From NCBI GenBank assembly GCA_025916675.1, contig CP098402.1, positions 1,359,205-1,423,204 of the forward strand: 64,000 bases of DNA, in the 5' to 3' direction. This DNA comes from Phycisphaera sp. GTDB lineage: Bacteria > Planctomycetota > Phycisphaerae > Phycisphaerales > UBA1924. The notes beneath the pieces were generated by a model that was not told where the DNA came from, did no database searches, and saw nothing but the letters and a program-made list of their open reading frames with translations. The translations under genes and the position numbers were made by a program. Below, one piece after another: positions 27,801-34,934 of this stretch. Position 1 is the stretch's first letter. Each line of letters opens with the position of its first letter.

Positions 27801-27930
27801 CGTTGTTCGAATCGAACGCGGGGTTGTACATAATCTCGGTGACAGCGATGCTCTGGGCGCTGGCGCTCGCCGCCACGCCCGCCAGGCCGCAGGCGGCCAG
27901 CAAGGTCGAAATCCGGTTGCTCGTCTTCAT
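24838..27930 (-). CDS. Secreted lamin-tail-domain protein with GC-type dockerin tail
   Basis: Predicted 1030-residue secreted protein. A signal peptide (STLLAACGLAGVAASASAQS) is followed at residues ~27-130 by a lamin-tail domain (IAVTEIMYNPAFDSNNEWEYVEI, LTGWVLDDE). A long beta-rich region has several DG/DN turns. Near residues ~810-870 is a classic dockerin-like pair (GDFNNDGVRNIGDTAAMI and GDFNGDGNFDAEDARYF). The C-terminus carries two copies of the DGDG.LTLFDFLAFQN.FD unit, the second ending in GC at the very terminus. The start at 27930 is set by the signal peptide; GGAG lies 9 bases before it. It lies 189 bases downstream of a prepilin-like gene on the same strand. Role is unknown, presumably cell-surface or extracellular. 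Confidence 0.87.
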   Translation of the reverse strand: MKTSNRISTLLAACGLAGVAASASAQSIAVTEIMYNPAFDSNNEWEYVEIMNTGGSAIDLTGWVLDDEGGAPITAANIPGGMIPAGGTAVLYNSALTLATVEAAWGTGINFIAVDDWQALNNGGDTFGLWDSITSHAGRDFGAAVVAITYDDGGDWPADDGVASIYLGNPFVDGNVGTNWALSTDGVDGGYVSAPAGAGPDTSVGSPGTTPADTALQGPFLINISGATLFASFFEAPASTNDYLDPDLDGFARRIGPGIDQLAPGGQRKSTYDADAHWIVTDRSTGSVQGFREFVLTNDPDGPFAATGFYDTTRDDDNPAIGLEGSVAENAFANREVYIDEVSGPVAGVFNAGNPGGSPFRSLTDGTFRASPFTFPSTSAIGGVRIDLGVLDVPASWAVTISGTGALDANPGTVGYGDSGILARDKDGNIISQGNSLADLGGLKLFDPANPPAVTASDTIFDTPIAFVPIAPIVNYGVGLEQIDQSDLRYGNATGRRSNGENLVFVTRDSGSGTRNGFQNSIGLDPSWGRGENVGERNNRAEFNLLGPDFLPGNKGGSGSLDSTVINHRLAIGHTGAERASRWFFNGRADVLAVRNDLQGGTAFSRPTIDNVLDNNADGWTIGGPETFTSIGSPRAVSPSVGGQNGTGLPPMENEQAAAYLNNITASISAFEDDPSVPEVEFTPAEFLARNFTLIAATDFIQDTLDPLNQIANPDFNQSLQDFIRANSIVLGDPRFATFGGSGFTTGLVPTRTTGVTYSDGVAGGGNYVDQAGNTVFYGDRVTDRNSLAGDFNNDGVRNIGDTAAMIGALEDRASFEPGSDAVLEIIGDFNGDGNFDAEDARYFADGLALDTGTGMLDRVAGFEMVDVASTTGNFFNTMIGDGSISYEAGWSRFDVSNIDGLTTPGWSPSAGADGIVDAFDRAYIAAQISAVDDGEANWDDISEAVLFDLSADVTGDLIVNQDDLDAIDAILGGTGCRADLDGDGVLTLFDFLAFQNAFDSGDLLADFDGDGSLTLFDFLAFQNEFDAGC

Positions 27931-28086
27931 GGGAACTTTCTCCGCAAGTGTTCGGGAAGCGTGCTTGCTCGTGGTCCTGCCGGTCGGCACCAACCGCCCG
28001 GCGTCCTCTCTCACGGGGGGATGGACCTCGTCTCCCCCTGCGCCCGCGTGTGGCGGGACGTATTCTGTTGTGGGCCAGCAATGCGA

Positions 28087-28110
28087 ACGGCCGCGGTTTC
28101 CCGCGGCCGT
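28087..28110 (-). promoter_or_regulatory. Strong GC hairpin between two minus-strand genes
   Basis: A 10-bp perfect inverted repeat (ACGGCCGCGG / CCGCGGCCGT) with a 4-base loop starts 10 bases after the prepilin-like stop. There is no U-tract on the minus strand, so it may be an mRNA-stability or partial-termination hairpin between this gene and the lamin-tail gene rather than a simple terminator. Confidence 0.5.
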
Positions 28111-28119
28111 GGCAGTCAT

Positions 28120-29133
28120 TCAGTCATCGATCAGTACGCTGATATTGCGGCCGGTAAGGCTGTAGAACTGGTCGCCCCACAACCGCTGGCGGATGGTGTC
28201 ACGAACGTCGTAGAGCGCCACATGCCCGTCGGCGAACACGAAGTTGGCCTTGCCCCCGTGCTTGCGGCTGACCGCATTCAGGTTCGTACGGGGATCCTCG
28301 ATCACGCCCGGGCCGACTTCCTTCTCGTCGACAATGTCCCGGTCCGGATCGGGGTAGGCAAATCTGGGTTCGCTGCTGCTACCGGGGGCCTCGCGGTAGA
28401 CGTCCTGGCCCGCACTGCGGCCCAGGAAGGGCGTGATGGGCCTGTGGCTCTTGATCACCTGGCCAACCCGTAGCGTTTCCCAGTTCTTGCCCTCCTGGAA
28501 CTCGGTCCCCAGGATGGTCGTGCTGTGGCTGTTGATCCAATCAGGATTCACCAGTCGATTCCTGCGGGGCGTGCTCGTCGCGAACTTGTTCCGCGGGAAG
28601 ATCGCCGCGTTGCCCGTGAACGCCATGCGCTTCAACTGGCGGTCCTCGGGCTCGGGTGAGCCGGCCGAGCCCCCAAGGTCGTTCACCTGGCCGAGTTCCC
28701 AGTGATCCTCATTGCGGCCCGGATTGGTGGCGGGCGCACCGCCGTTGAGCGCGGCGGGCGAAGCGAACGCATCCAGCGGGACGTTGCCACCCTCGAACAA
28801 CGCCCACGACCAATGGATGTATCCATTGGCAGGAGTGGGGTTCGAGTCGAGTTGATCGCCAACGCGCCATTGCTCCCCGTCCCTGTCCTTGCCGTAGACA
28901 TACGACGGTGGGAACACGAGATTGTCGACGGTGTAGGTCGTCACGCCCTGGCCAACGGAGCGGAGCTGGGCGGCGGCCTTGATCTGCTGTGCTGCGGCAC
29001 GAGCCTTACCCAAACTGGGTAGCAGAATGCCGATGAGAAGCGCGATGATGGCGATAACTACCAGCAGTTCGATGAGTGTGAACCCGCTCTTGCTCGCCAG
29101 TCCTTGGCGGGTTTGCAATGTCGTCCGATCCAT
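28120..29133 (-). CDS. Prepilin-like protein with C-terminal DGHV motif
   Basis: Predicted 337-residue protein with a type IV prepilin signal: short basic leader, then SGFTLIELLVVIAIIALLIGILLPSLGKAR at residues ~15-44. The C-terminal region contains KHGGKANFVFADGHV, the H-x(n)-DGHV motif of planctomycete DUF1559-like prepilin proteins. The start at ATG 29133 leaves a 15-residue leader; a GGGGGA stretch precedes it. The downstream gene on the same strand is the lamin-tail/dockerin protein, so a shared transcript and surface role are possible. Confidence 0.84.
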   Translation of the reverse strand: MDRTTLQTRQGLASKSGFTLIELLVVIAIIALLIGILLPSLGKARAAAQQIKAAAQLRSVGQGVTTYTVDNLVFPPSYVYGKDRDGEQWRVGDQLDSNPTPANGYIHWSWALFEGGNVPLDAFASPAALNGGAPATNPGRNEDHWELGQVNDLGGSAGSPEPEDRQLKRMAFTGNAAIFPRNKFATSTPRRNRLVNPDWINSHSTTILGTEFQEGKNWETLRVGQVIKSHRPITPFLGRSAGQDVYREAPGSSSEPRFAYPDPDRDIVDEKEVGPGVIEDPRTNLNAVSRKHGGKANFVFADGHVALYDVRDTIRQRLWGDQFYSLTGRNISVLIDD

Positions 29134-29460
29134 GGGCGTCAATCCCCCAGCGTTTACTGTCTTTGTCTGATTCCGTTGGCCGACTCTGGCCACGGAACAA
29201 CTTCAAGACAATGGTCCGCAGGAATATGGGGAGATCAATAAAGCCGATGAGGACGGGAATCAGGCCGATTGTCAGAATGCCTGTCGTTCTTTAAGCATGC
29301 TTAATATGGACGGCCGCCACTGTACTCCTACATGGCAGTTGTTGGCGAAGCGCTAATTGTGATCGTGCGAGCGAGCAACGCAATCTTCATAGTATTTGCA
29401 CGAAATCTTGAGAGATTATTGAACAAATTGACAATGCGCCAGCACGCCACCGTGTAGGCC
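29134..29460. other. Non-coding, AT-richer stretch with 14-bp palindrome
   Basis: No convincing gene. The stretch is visibly AT-richer than its neighbours. It contains the perfect palindrome TTAAGCATGCTTAA at 29291-29304, 158 bases upstream of the prepilin-like ATG, and a TTGACA hexamer at 29428 with no clear -10 partner on the plus strand. It presumably contains the promoter of the minus-strand prepilin-like gene. Confidence 0.4.
29291..29304. promoter_or_regulatory. Perfect 14-bp palindrome, candidate operator
   Basis: TTAAGCATGCTTAA reads the same on both strands and lies in a non-coding stretch upstream of the minus-strand prepilin-like gene. Its symmetry and AT-rich ends fit a dimeric regulator site, but no regulator is encoded nearby. 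Confidence 0.3.
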
Positions 29461-29718
29461 GCCCGCCAGAGCGCGCCGCCCAAGCCGGTCGAGCTCGACC
29501 TGGTGAGCTTCCCCGATGGCACGCTGCGGCTGGGCTTCAAGGTCACCGCTGCCGGCTCGATCTTCGAGATCCAGCGCATCACTACCGACACCGAGGGCCA
29601 GGAGGGCGGGCCGATGGCGGCCGCCGAAGCGGCGTGCGAGAAGCCTCGTTCTTGCGCGCTCGAGTGGCAGGGCGCGTTGCTCGGAATAGTGGAAGACAAC
29701 AACCGATTGGCGGTATAG
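29461..29718 (+). pseudogene. Possible remnant of a coding sequence
   Basis: From 29461 the frame reads ARQSAPPKPVELDLVSFPDG then TLRLGFKVTAAGSIFEIQRI with the strongly GC-ending codons of genuine genes here. It is preceded by an in-frame TAG at 29457 and loses that codon character after about 65 codons. There is no plausible start (GTG 29503 is internal) and no ribosome site. A truncated leftover of a longer gene is the simplest reading. No family recognised. Confidence 0.3.
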
Positions 29719-29807
29719 GGGATTGGCCGAAACAAAGATTGGGTGCCAGCTCTTTTCCGTGCTCTTGGCCAAACCGCCCCGGCTGCCGTCTACTAACGTT
29801 GCTCGCC

Positions 29808-29990
29808 ATGAACATGATCCAGCTCAGGAATCTCGCGATGGTGCTGCTGGGGGCCTCGAACGTGCGCGTGCTCTCGGCCGGCGAGGCCGCGTCGCGCAAG
29901 AAGAACCCCCAGACGGCGACCGACCCGCGGAAGGTTGTGGTTGTGCCCGATCAGAACTCGCGGGCGGAATCCGACGCGACAGGGCCGTAA
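29808..29990 (+). CDS. Small hypothetical protein
   Basis: A 60-codon frame (MNMIQLRNLAMVLLGASNVR, then charged and basic) with GC-rich third positions like real genes in this window. There is no clear ribosome-binding site before the ATG. No family recognised. It may equally be a fragment. Confidence 0.3.
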   Translation: MNMIQLRNLAMVLLGASNVRVLSAGEAASRKKNPQTATDPRKVVVVPDQNSRAESDATGP

Positions 29991-30316
29991 CCCGCCCCCG
30001 ACCCGTATGAAACCCCATCCTTGCCTGGAACCCCCCGGGGAGCCGGGCCGTACCGACCGCCGGACACCAACGGGTGGCCATCCGGATCGGGCACCAGCAA
30101 TTGGGGCTCCTGTCCTGACCAACCTTCAAGGGGTGTGGGCATGACAATCCGGGTCGGCACCAATAGACTTGCGGCCCGAGGGAGCCCGGAACGTCCGGGA
30201 CACACACGGGCCGAACGCCTGACAGATCCCGATTTTAGCCGTTGGGCCTCATTGGCCCACGAGGCGGCTCCGTCCGGAGCGCGGCACGAGAGACCTTTCG
30301 AAAGGAAACGACTTCC
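29991..30316. other. Intergenic leader upstream of the DUF3467 gene
   Basis: About 325 bases with no supported gene. It holds a small hairpin (CCCGGA / TCCGGG near 30188-30202) and GC-rich inverted repeats near 30245-30285. It should contain the promoter of the cluster that starts with the DUF3467 gene, but no clear -35/-10 pair stands out. Confidence 0.35.
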
Positions 30317-30658
30317 ATGGCCGAGAATCAACAACAGCAGGTCCAGCTCCGCATCGACGAGAGCAAGATGCAGACCACCTACGCCAACACCATCCGCAGC
30401 AGCACCACCCAGGACGAGGTCGTGCTGGACTTCGGCATGAACCTGCCCATGCAGGGCAACGACGGCAAGCCCGTGCTCAACTTCAGCGTCGGCAGCCGCA
30501 TCGTGACCAACTGGGCCGGTGCCAAGCGCCTGGCGATCTCGATGGGCCAGATGGTCCGCCAGTACGAGGAGCGCAACGGCGAGATCGAGATCCAGCGTGG
30601 CCAGCAGGCTCCCCAGCCCGGTGCCGAGGGCGGCGATGGCCCCCGCCTGAGCGAGTAA
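30317..30658 (+). CDS. DUF3467 family protein
   Basis: Predicted 113-residue soluble protein. The core YANTIRSSTTQDEVVLDFGM and SRIVTNWAGAKRLAISMGQMVRQYEERNG match the DUF3467 family, whose function is not known. It has a glutamine-rich start and an acidic C-terminus. GAAAGGAAA precedes the ATG at 30317. It sits 76 bases upstream of the HlyD/M50/SecA-like genes on the same strand, so it may be a small cytoplasmic partner of that export-like cluster; this is inference from position only. Confidence 0.82.
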   Translation: MAENQQQQVQLRIDESKMQTTYANTIRSSTTQDEVVLDFGMNLPMQGNDGKPVLNFSVGSRIVTNWAGAKRLAISMGQMVRQYEERNGEIEIQRGQQAPQPGAEGGDGPRLSE

Positions 30659-30734
30659 GCGGGGCGAACCCCGTTCCCCTTATGAGCGGCCCCCGACCCA
30701 TTGGTGATGGGGGCCCCGGAGGCCCGGCGACCGC

Positions 30735-32705
30735 ATGAGCGCCTCAACGTCCGCTTCATCCAACCCGTCACTGCCCGGCAGATCTTCTCCCGGTGGCACA
30801 CCCGCCGCCCAGGGCGCCGGGTCGGGTGCGCCCAGCGCGCAGCAGGCCCTGGGTGAGTACCTCCAGGGCTTGCTCGAACGGCTGTGCGCGCTGTCGCGTG
30901 CTCAGGCTGGGTTGGCGTTCATCCGCCCCGGTCAGCAGCGTGCGGGCGGGCTCGCGGCGCTGCATGCCCCCGGTGGTGAACAACTCGCCGAGCAACTGCG
31001 TGCAGACGCGCAATTGTTGTCGCGGTTGTCGACACTTGCGGATCGCGCTGCGGCGCAGGCCGAGCAGAACGGCGTGATGGGGACCATCAGCGAGAGCGTG
31101 ACACTGGGCGGCGGAGCGCTCTACCACGCGCAGGCCACGCATCGGGCGACCGCCGTGCCGCTCGTCGCGCTGGGGCAGGCCGAGGGCGCGTGCGTGGTGC
31201 TTACGCCGATGGGCGAGAAGGGCACCGAGCTGACCGAGCGGTCGCTGCTCGTCGCCGCCGAGGGCTTCGAGGGATTTCTCTGGAGCCAGCGGGCGATGGC
31301 CGAGGCCGAGCGCACGGCCCGGCTGCGCGAGACTCTTGAGATGCTCGACGCCGCCCAGCGCGGCGCGTCAGCGTCGTCAATGGCCAGCCTCTTCTGCGAT
31401 GAACTCCGCCGACGGTTCGGCTGTTCGCGTGTCTCGGTCGGACTGGTCCAAGGCCACGACATCAAGGCCGTCGCGATCAGCGGTGCCGATATCATCGATC
31501 GCCGCAATCCGGCTGTTGAAGCGCTCGAAGCGGCCATGGAGGAGTGTGCCGATCAGGATATCGAGGTGGTGTTCCCTCAGAGCGAGGAGTTGGCACCGGC
31601 CGAGCGTCGTGTCGTCCGGGCGCATGGCGAGTTGTCGCGGAGCTTCGGGCCGTCGAGCATCGTGAGCCTGCCGCTACGTGTGGATGGTGATCTTGTCGGG
31701 GTCGCCGTGCTTGAGCGCGATGCCGACGATCCGTTCCCGGCTGGTTCGCTGGGTTTGTTGCGATTGGTCGCCGAGTTCATCGGGCCGGCGGTGTGGACGC
31801 GGCGGCTGGCCGACCGGGGCATCCTGGCCGTCTCGCGGGATCGGGTGCTCGACTTCGGTTCGGCCATCGTCGGTCCGCGGCACACGCTACTGAAGCTCGT
31901 GGGTGTGCTTGCGCTCCTGGTGTTCGTGGCGTTGGCCGCGACGCCGATTCCTGATGTTGTCAGCGCCCAGGCCGAGACCAAACCGGCGGCCCAGCGTGCG
32001 CTGACGCCGCCGTACCAGGGCTATCTGGCGTGGGTGGGCGTGAAGCCCGGCGATGCCGTCACCGCGGGCCAGGTGATCGCACGCATGGACACGACCGAGC
32101 GTGAGGCCCGCCTCACATCGCTCGAAGCGCAGTATGCGGCCAGACGCTCGGAGCGCGAGGCGGAGCTGTCTCGCGGCCGAATGGAGCAGGCCGATGTGCT
32201 GGACTTCCAGCTGGGCGAGTTGGACGCGCAGATCGGTCTGCTGCGATACGAGATCGAGCGTGCGCAGATGCGTGCGCCGATCGATGGCCGTGTGGCGGGT
32301 GCCGATCTCGAGCCGTGGCTCGACGCCTCTGTTGCACCGGACACACCGCTCGTGCGCATCGTGGGCGACCAGAGCGTGATCGTGCTGCGCGTGCCCGAGC
32401 GTGACATCGCGGCGGCCCAGAAGCGTTTGACAAATGAGGATGCCGAGGAAACGGACGGCACGTTCGCGCCGCGGGCCCGTCCCGAGGAACGCCTGCCGTT
32501 GCGATTGGTCCGCGTGAACCCGCAAGCCGAGGCGGTCTCTGGCGGCAATGTATATCTGGTTGAGGCGGAGTTGGTCGGTGAGGAGCCCTCGTGGCTGAAG
32601 CCGGGCATGACCGGCCGGGCCCGCGTGCGCTCGGGCTGGACAACACCGCTGGTTCGTCTTGCTCGACCGCTGATCGACCGGGCCCAGATGGCCTGGTGGT
32701 GGTAG
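30735..32705 (+). CDS. HlyD-type membrane fusion protein with GAF-like N-terminus
   Basis: Predicted 656-residue protein. Residues ~1-30 are Ser/Pro-rich, ~35-370 form a soluble region with two GAF-like segments, a single helix lies near 385-405 (LLKLVGVLALLVFVALAATP), and a HlyD part follows: lipoyl half GYLAWVGVKPGDAVTAGQVI, coiled coil, second half APIDGRVAGADLEP, then barrel. The last residues are AWWW. It is a paralogue of the protein at 902-2896, sharing order, size, the GPRHT motif before the helix and the aromatic C-terminus. The M50-HlyD gene starts 9 bases after its stop, so the two are cotranscribed. The role in export or efflux is inferred. Confidence 0.82.
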   Translation: MSASTSASSNPSLPGRSSPGGTPAAQGAGSGAPSAQQALGEYLQGLLERLCALSRAQAGLAFIRPGQQRAGGLAALHAPGGEQLAEQLRADAQLLSRLSTLADRAAAQAEQNGVMGTISESVTLGGGALYHAQATHRATAVPLVALGQAEGACVVLTPMGEKGTELTERSLLVAAEGFEGFLWSQRAMAEAERTARLRETLEMLDAAQRGASASSMASLFCDELRRRFGCSRVSVGLVQGHDIKAVAISGADIIDRRNPAVEALEAAMEECADQDIEVVFPQSEELAPAERRVVRAHGELSRSFGPSSIVSLPLRVDGDLVGVAVLERDADDPFPAGSLGLLRLVAEFIGPAVWTRRLADRGILAVSRDRVLDFGSAIVGPRHTLLKLVGVLALLVFVALAATPIPDVVSAQAETKPAAQRALTPPYQGYLAWVGVKPGDAVTAGQVIARMDTTEREARLTSLEAQYAARRSEREAELSRGRMEQADVLDFQLGELDAQIGLLRYEIERAQMRAPIDGRVAGADLEPWLDASVAPDTPLVRIVGDQSVIVLRVPERDIAAAQKRLTNEDAEETDGTFAPRARPEERLPLRLVRVNPQAEAVSGGNVYLVEAELVGEEPSWLKPGMTGRARVRSGWTTPLVRLARPLIDRAQMAWWW

Positions 32706-32714
32706 GAGTCCGCG

Positions 32715-34934
32715 ATGGCCCAGCCACCGATCAAGCGGCGCGGCCGCGACATCGCCTCGACCTTCAGCGACATGTGGTATCGCGTCGGGCCGACCACGCC
32801 CAGGCTGAGCGCACACGCCCGCGTGGTGCGGCAGCACTATGGGCCGACGATCGCCTACGTCGTCGAGGATCCCGCGAGCGGGCAGTTCTACCGCATGAGC
32901 GAGAGCGCCCACTTCTTCCTGGGCATGCTCGACGGGCGGACCACGGTCGACCAGGCCTGGGAGGCCTGCAACGACCAGCTCGGCGACGCCGCCCCCACGC
33001 AGCGCGAGGTCATCGACCTGCTCAGCCGGCTGCAGCTCTTTGGCCTCGTGCTGGGTGAGAGCGCGCTCGACGCCGAGATGCTCGAGCAGCGGCTCACCAA
33101 AGCCAAACGCCAGCGCACGCAGAAGCGCACCGGCAAGTGGATGTTCCCGCACGTCCCGATCGTGAATCCCGAGCCATTCCTTCGCCGGCACGAGAAGCTC
33201 TGCCGGGTATTGTTCGGCCGCACGGCCGGCGTGCTCTGGATCATCCTGGTCTCGATCGCGTTGGTCCTGGTCTTTGCCAACGTCCACCGCTTCGGTGACG
33301 AGCTCAACAAGGTCGCCCAGCTCTCGGCCTCGACGATCGCCACGCTCGGCGTGATCTTCCTGGTCTTGCGCGTCGTCCACGAGTTGGGCCACGCGATGGC
33401 GTGTAAAGCGTTCGGCGGCCGGAGTACCGAGATCGGCGTGATCCTGATCGCGTACGTCATGCCGCTGCCCTACTGCGACGCGAGCAGCGCGTGGCGGTTC
33501 GCGAGGGTGTGGCCGCGCGTGTGCGTATCGCTGGCGGGGATACTGGCCGAGACGGTGCTCGCGGCACTCGCGGTGGTCTATTGGGCCTTCGGCAGCGACC
33601 CGGTGTGGACGAGCATCGCCTACCAGGTCATGCTCGTCTCGGGCGTGAGCACGCTGGTGTTCAATCTCAACCCGCTGCTGCGTTATGACGGATACTACAT
33701 CCTGAGCGACCTGACCGGTACGCCTAACCTGGCCCAACGCTCACGCGAGATGCTCAAGTACCTGATCCAGTACTACGCGTATGGCGTCAAGGGCTCGCGC
33801 GGGCCCAGCCTGCGTTCGCTCGGTGAGGGCTGGTTGCTCGCGGTGTATGGGTTACTCGCCACACCCTATCGCGTGTTCATCGCGATCGCGATCCTGCTCA
33901 TTATCGCCAGCAAGTATCTGACGCTGGGCGTCGCGCTCGCGGTAGCGATGGGCGCGATCTGGCTGGTGTATCCGATCTTCAAGACCGCTGGATTCCTGTT
34001 GAGCGACCCGAAGCTGGAGGGGCACCGGGCGCGAGCTCTCAGCGTGACCCTCGCGGCGCTGGCCGTGGTGATCGGGCCCATCATGCTCGCGCCGCTACCC
34101 ACGCCGACGTACGCCGTGGCCACGATCGAGCCCGCGCGCATGGACGGCCTTCGCACGCTCGAGGGCGGCATCCTCGCCGAACTCCTCGTCGATCCCGGTG
34201 ACGCGGTCGAAGAAGGCCAGATCGTCGCGCGGCTCGAAAACCGTGGACTGCAGGCCGAGTTGGAAGCCACACGCGCCCGGCTGGCCCAGGCGCAGACGCA
34301 ATACCGGACTTCGCTCAAGGGTCCGGCGGCCGAGCAGGAAGAGTTCCGCCAGGCGGTGCGCGTCGTGGAAGAACAACTGGCCCGTGCCGAGCGGCGCGTT
34401 GCGAACCTACGCGTGCTGGCCCCAGTCTCCGGCGTGGTCTCGCCACTCAGCGAGCAGACCTCGGCGGACCTCCGATCCCGCATCGGCGCATGGGTGCCGC
34501 GCGGCACGGCCCTGGGCATGGTCGTCAGCGAGGGCGATCTGGTCGTGCGTGCGATGGTGCCCGATCGCGACCATGCGTTCGTATTCCGCGGCCAGGACGA
34601 GAGCGAGATCAACGCGAGGGTGCGGCTGGCCAGCGCGCCCGGCGACGTGATCAAGGCGGGGGTGCTGCGCACCGCCCCGCTGGGATCGAAAGAGCTCACC
34701 AGCCCGTCGCTCGCGTCCCAATCGGGCGGCGGCATCACCACCGATCCACGGACAACGGACCGAGCCATCGCGCTGACACCGAGCTTCGTCGTCGATCTTC
34801 GGCTCGCCAAGTTGACCCCCGGAACAGTTCCCGGCGTGCGGGCGTCGGTGCGGCTCGAAGGCCCGAACCGGCCGCTCGGCGTGCGCTGGTGGCGGCGGGC
34901 GAGCCAGTTCTTCGAGGGGCGAGCGTGGTGGTAG
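32715..34934 (+). CDS. PqqD-like/M50 metalloprotease/HlyD fusion protein
   Basis: Predicted 739-residue membrane protein. Residues ~45-120 form a PqqD-like winged-helix region (FYRMSESAHFFLGMLDGRTT). The M50 core follows, with HELGH at residues 222-226 and the third zinc ligand D325 in NLNPLLRYDGYYIL. After more helices, residues ~470 onward are a HlyD-like periplasmic part (GILAELLVDPGDAVEEGQIV, coiled coil, LAPVSGVVSPLSE). It ends in RAWW. All zinc residues are present, so it should be catalytically competent. The fusion puts a membrane protease and an adaptor in one chain, suggesting proteolysis coupled to export. The SecA-like gene overlaps its 3' end. Confidence 0.85.
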   Translation: MAQPPIKRRGRDIASTFSDMWYRVGPTTPRLSAHARVVRQHYGPTIAYVVEDPASGQFYRMSESAHFFLGMLDGRTTVDQAWEACNDQLGDAAPTQREVIDLLSRLQLFGLVLGESALDAEMLEQRLTKAKRQRTQKRTGKWMFPHVPIVNPEPFLRRHEKLCRVLFGRTAGVLWIILVSIALVLVFANVHRFGDELNKVAQLSASTIATLGVIFLVLRVVHELGHAMACKAFGGRSTEIGVILIAYVMPLPYCDASSAWRFARVWPRVCVSLAGILAETVLAALAVVYWAFGSDPVWTSIAYQVMLVSGVSTLVFNLNPLLRYDGYYILSDLTGTPNLAQRSREMLKYLIQYYAYGVKGSRGPSLRSLGEGWLLAVYGLLATPYRVFIAIAILLIIASKYLTLGVALAVAMGAIWLVYPIFKTAGFLLSDPKLEGHRARALSVTLAALAVVIGPIMLAPLPTPTYAVATIEPARMDGLRTLEGGILAELLVDPGDAVEEGQIVARLENRGLQAELEATRARLAQAQTQYRTSLKGPAAEQEEFRQAVRVVEEQLARAERRVANLRVLAPVSGVVSPLSEQTSADLRSRIGAWVPRGTALGMVVSEGDLVVRAMVPDRDHAFVFRGQDESEINARVRLASAPGDVIKAGVLRTAPLGSKELTSPSLASQSGGGITTDPRTTDRAIALTPSFVVDLRLAKLTPGTVPGVRASVRLEGPNRPLGVRWWRRASQFFEGRAWW

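Noticed and set aside
30659-30734. Terminator between the DUF3467 gene and the HlyD gene
   Set aside because: A GGCCCCC / GGGGGCC pairing is possible, but the loop is long and there is no T-run, so I do not call termination.
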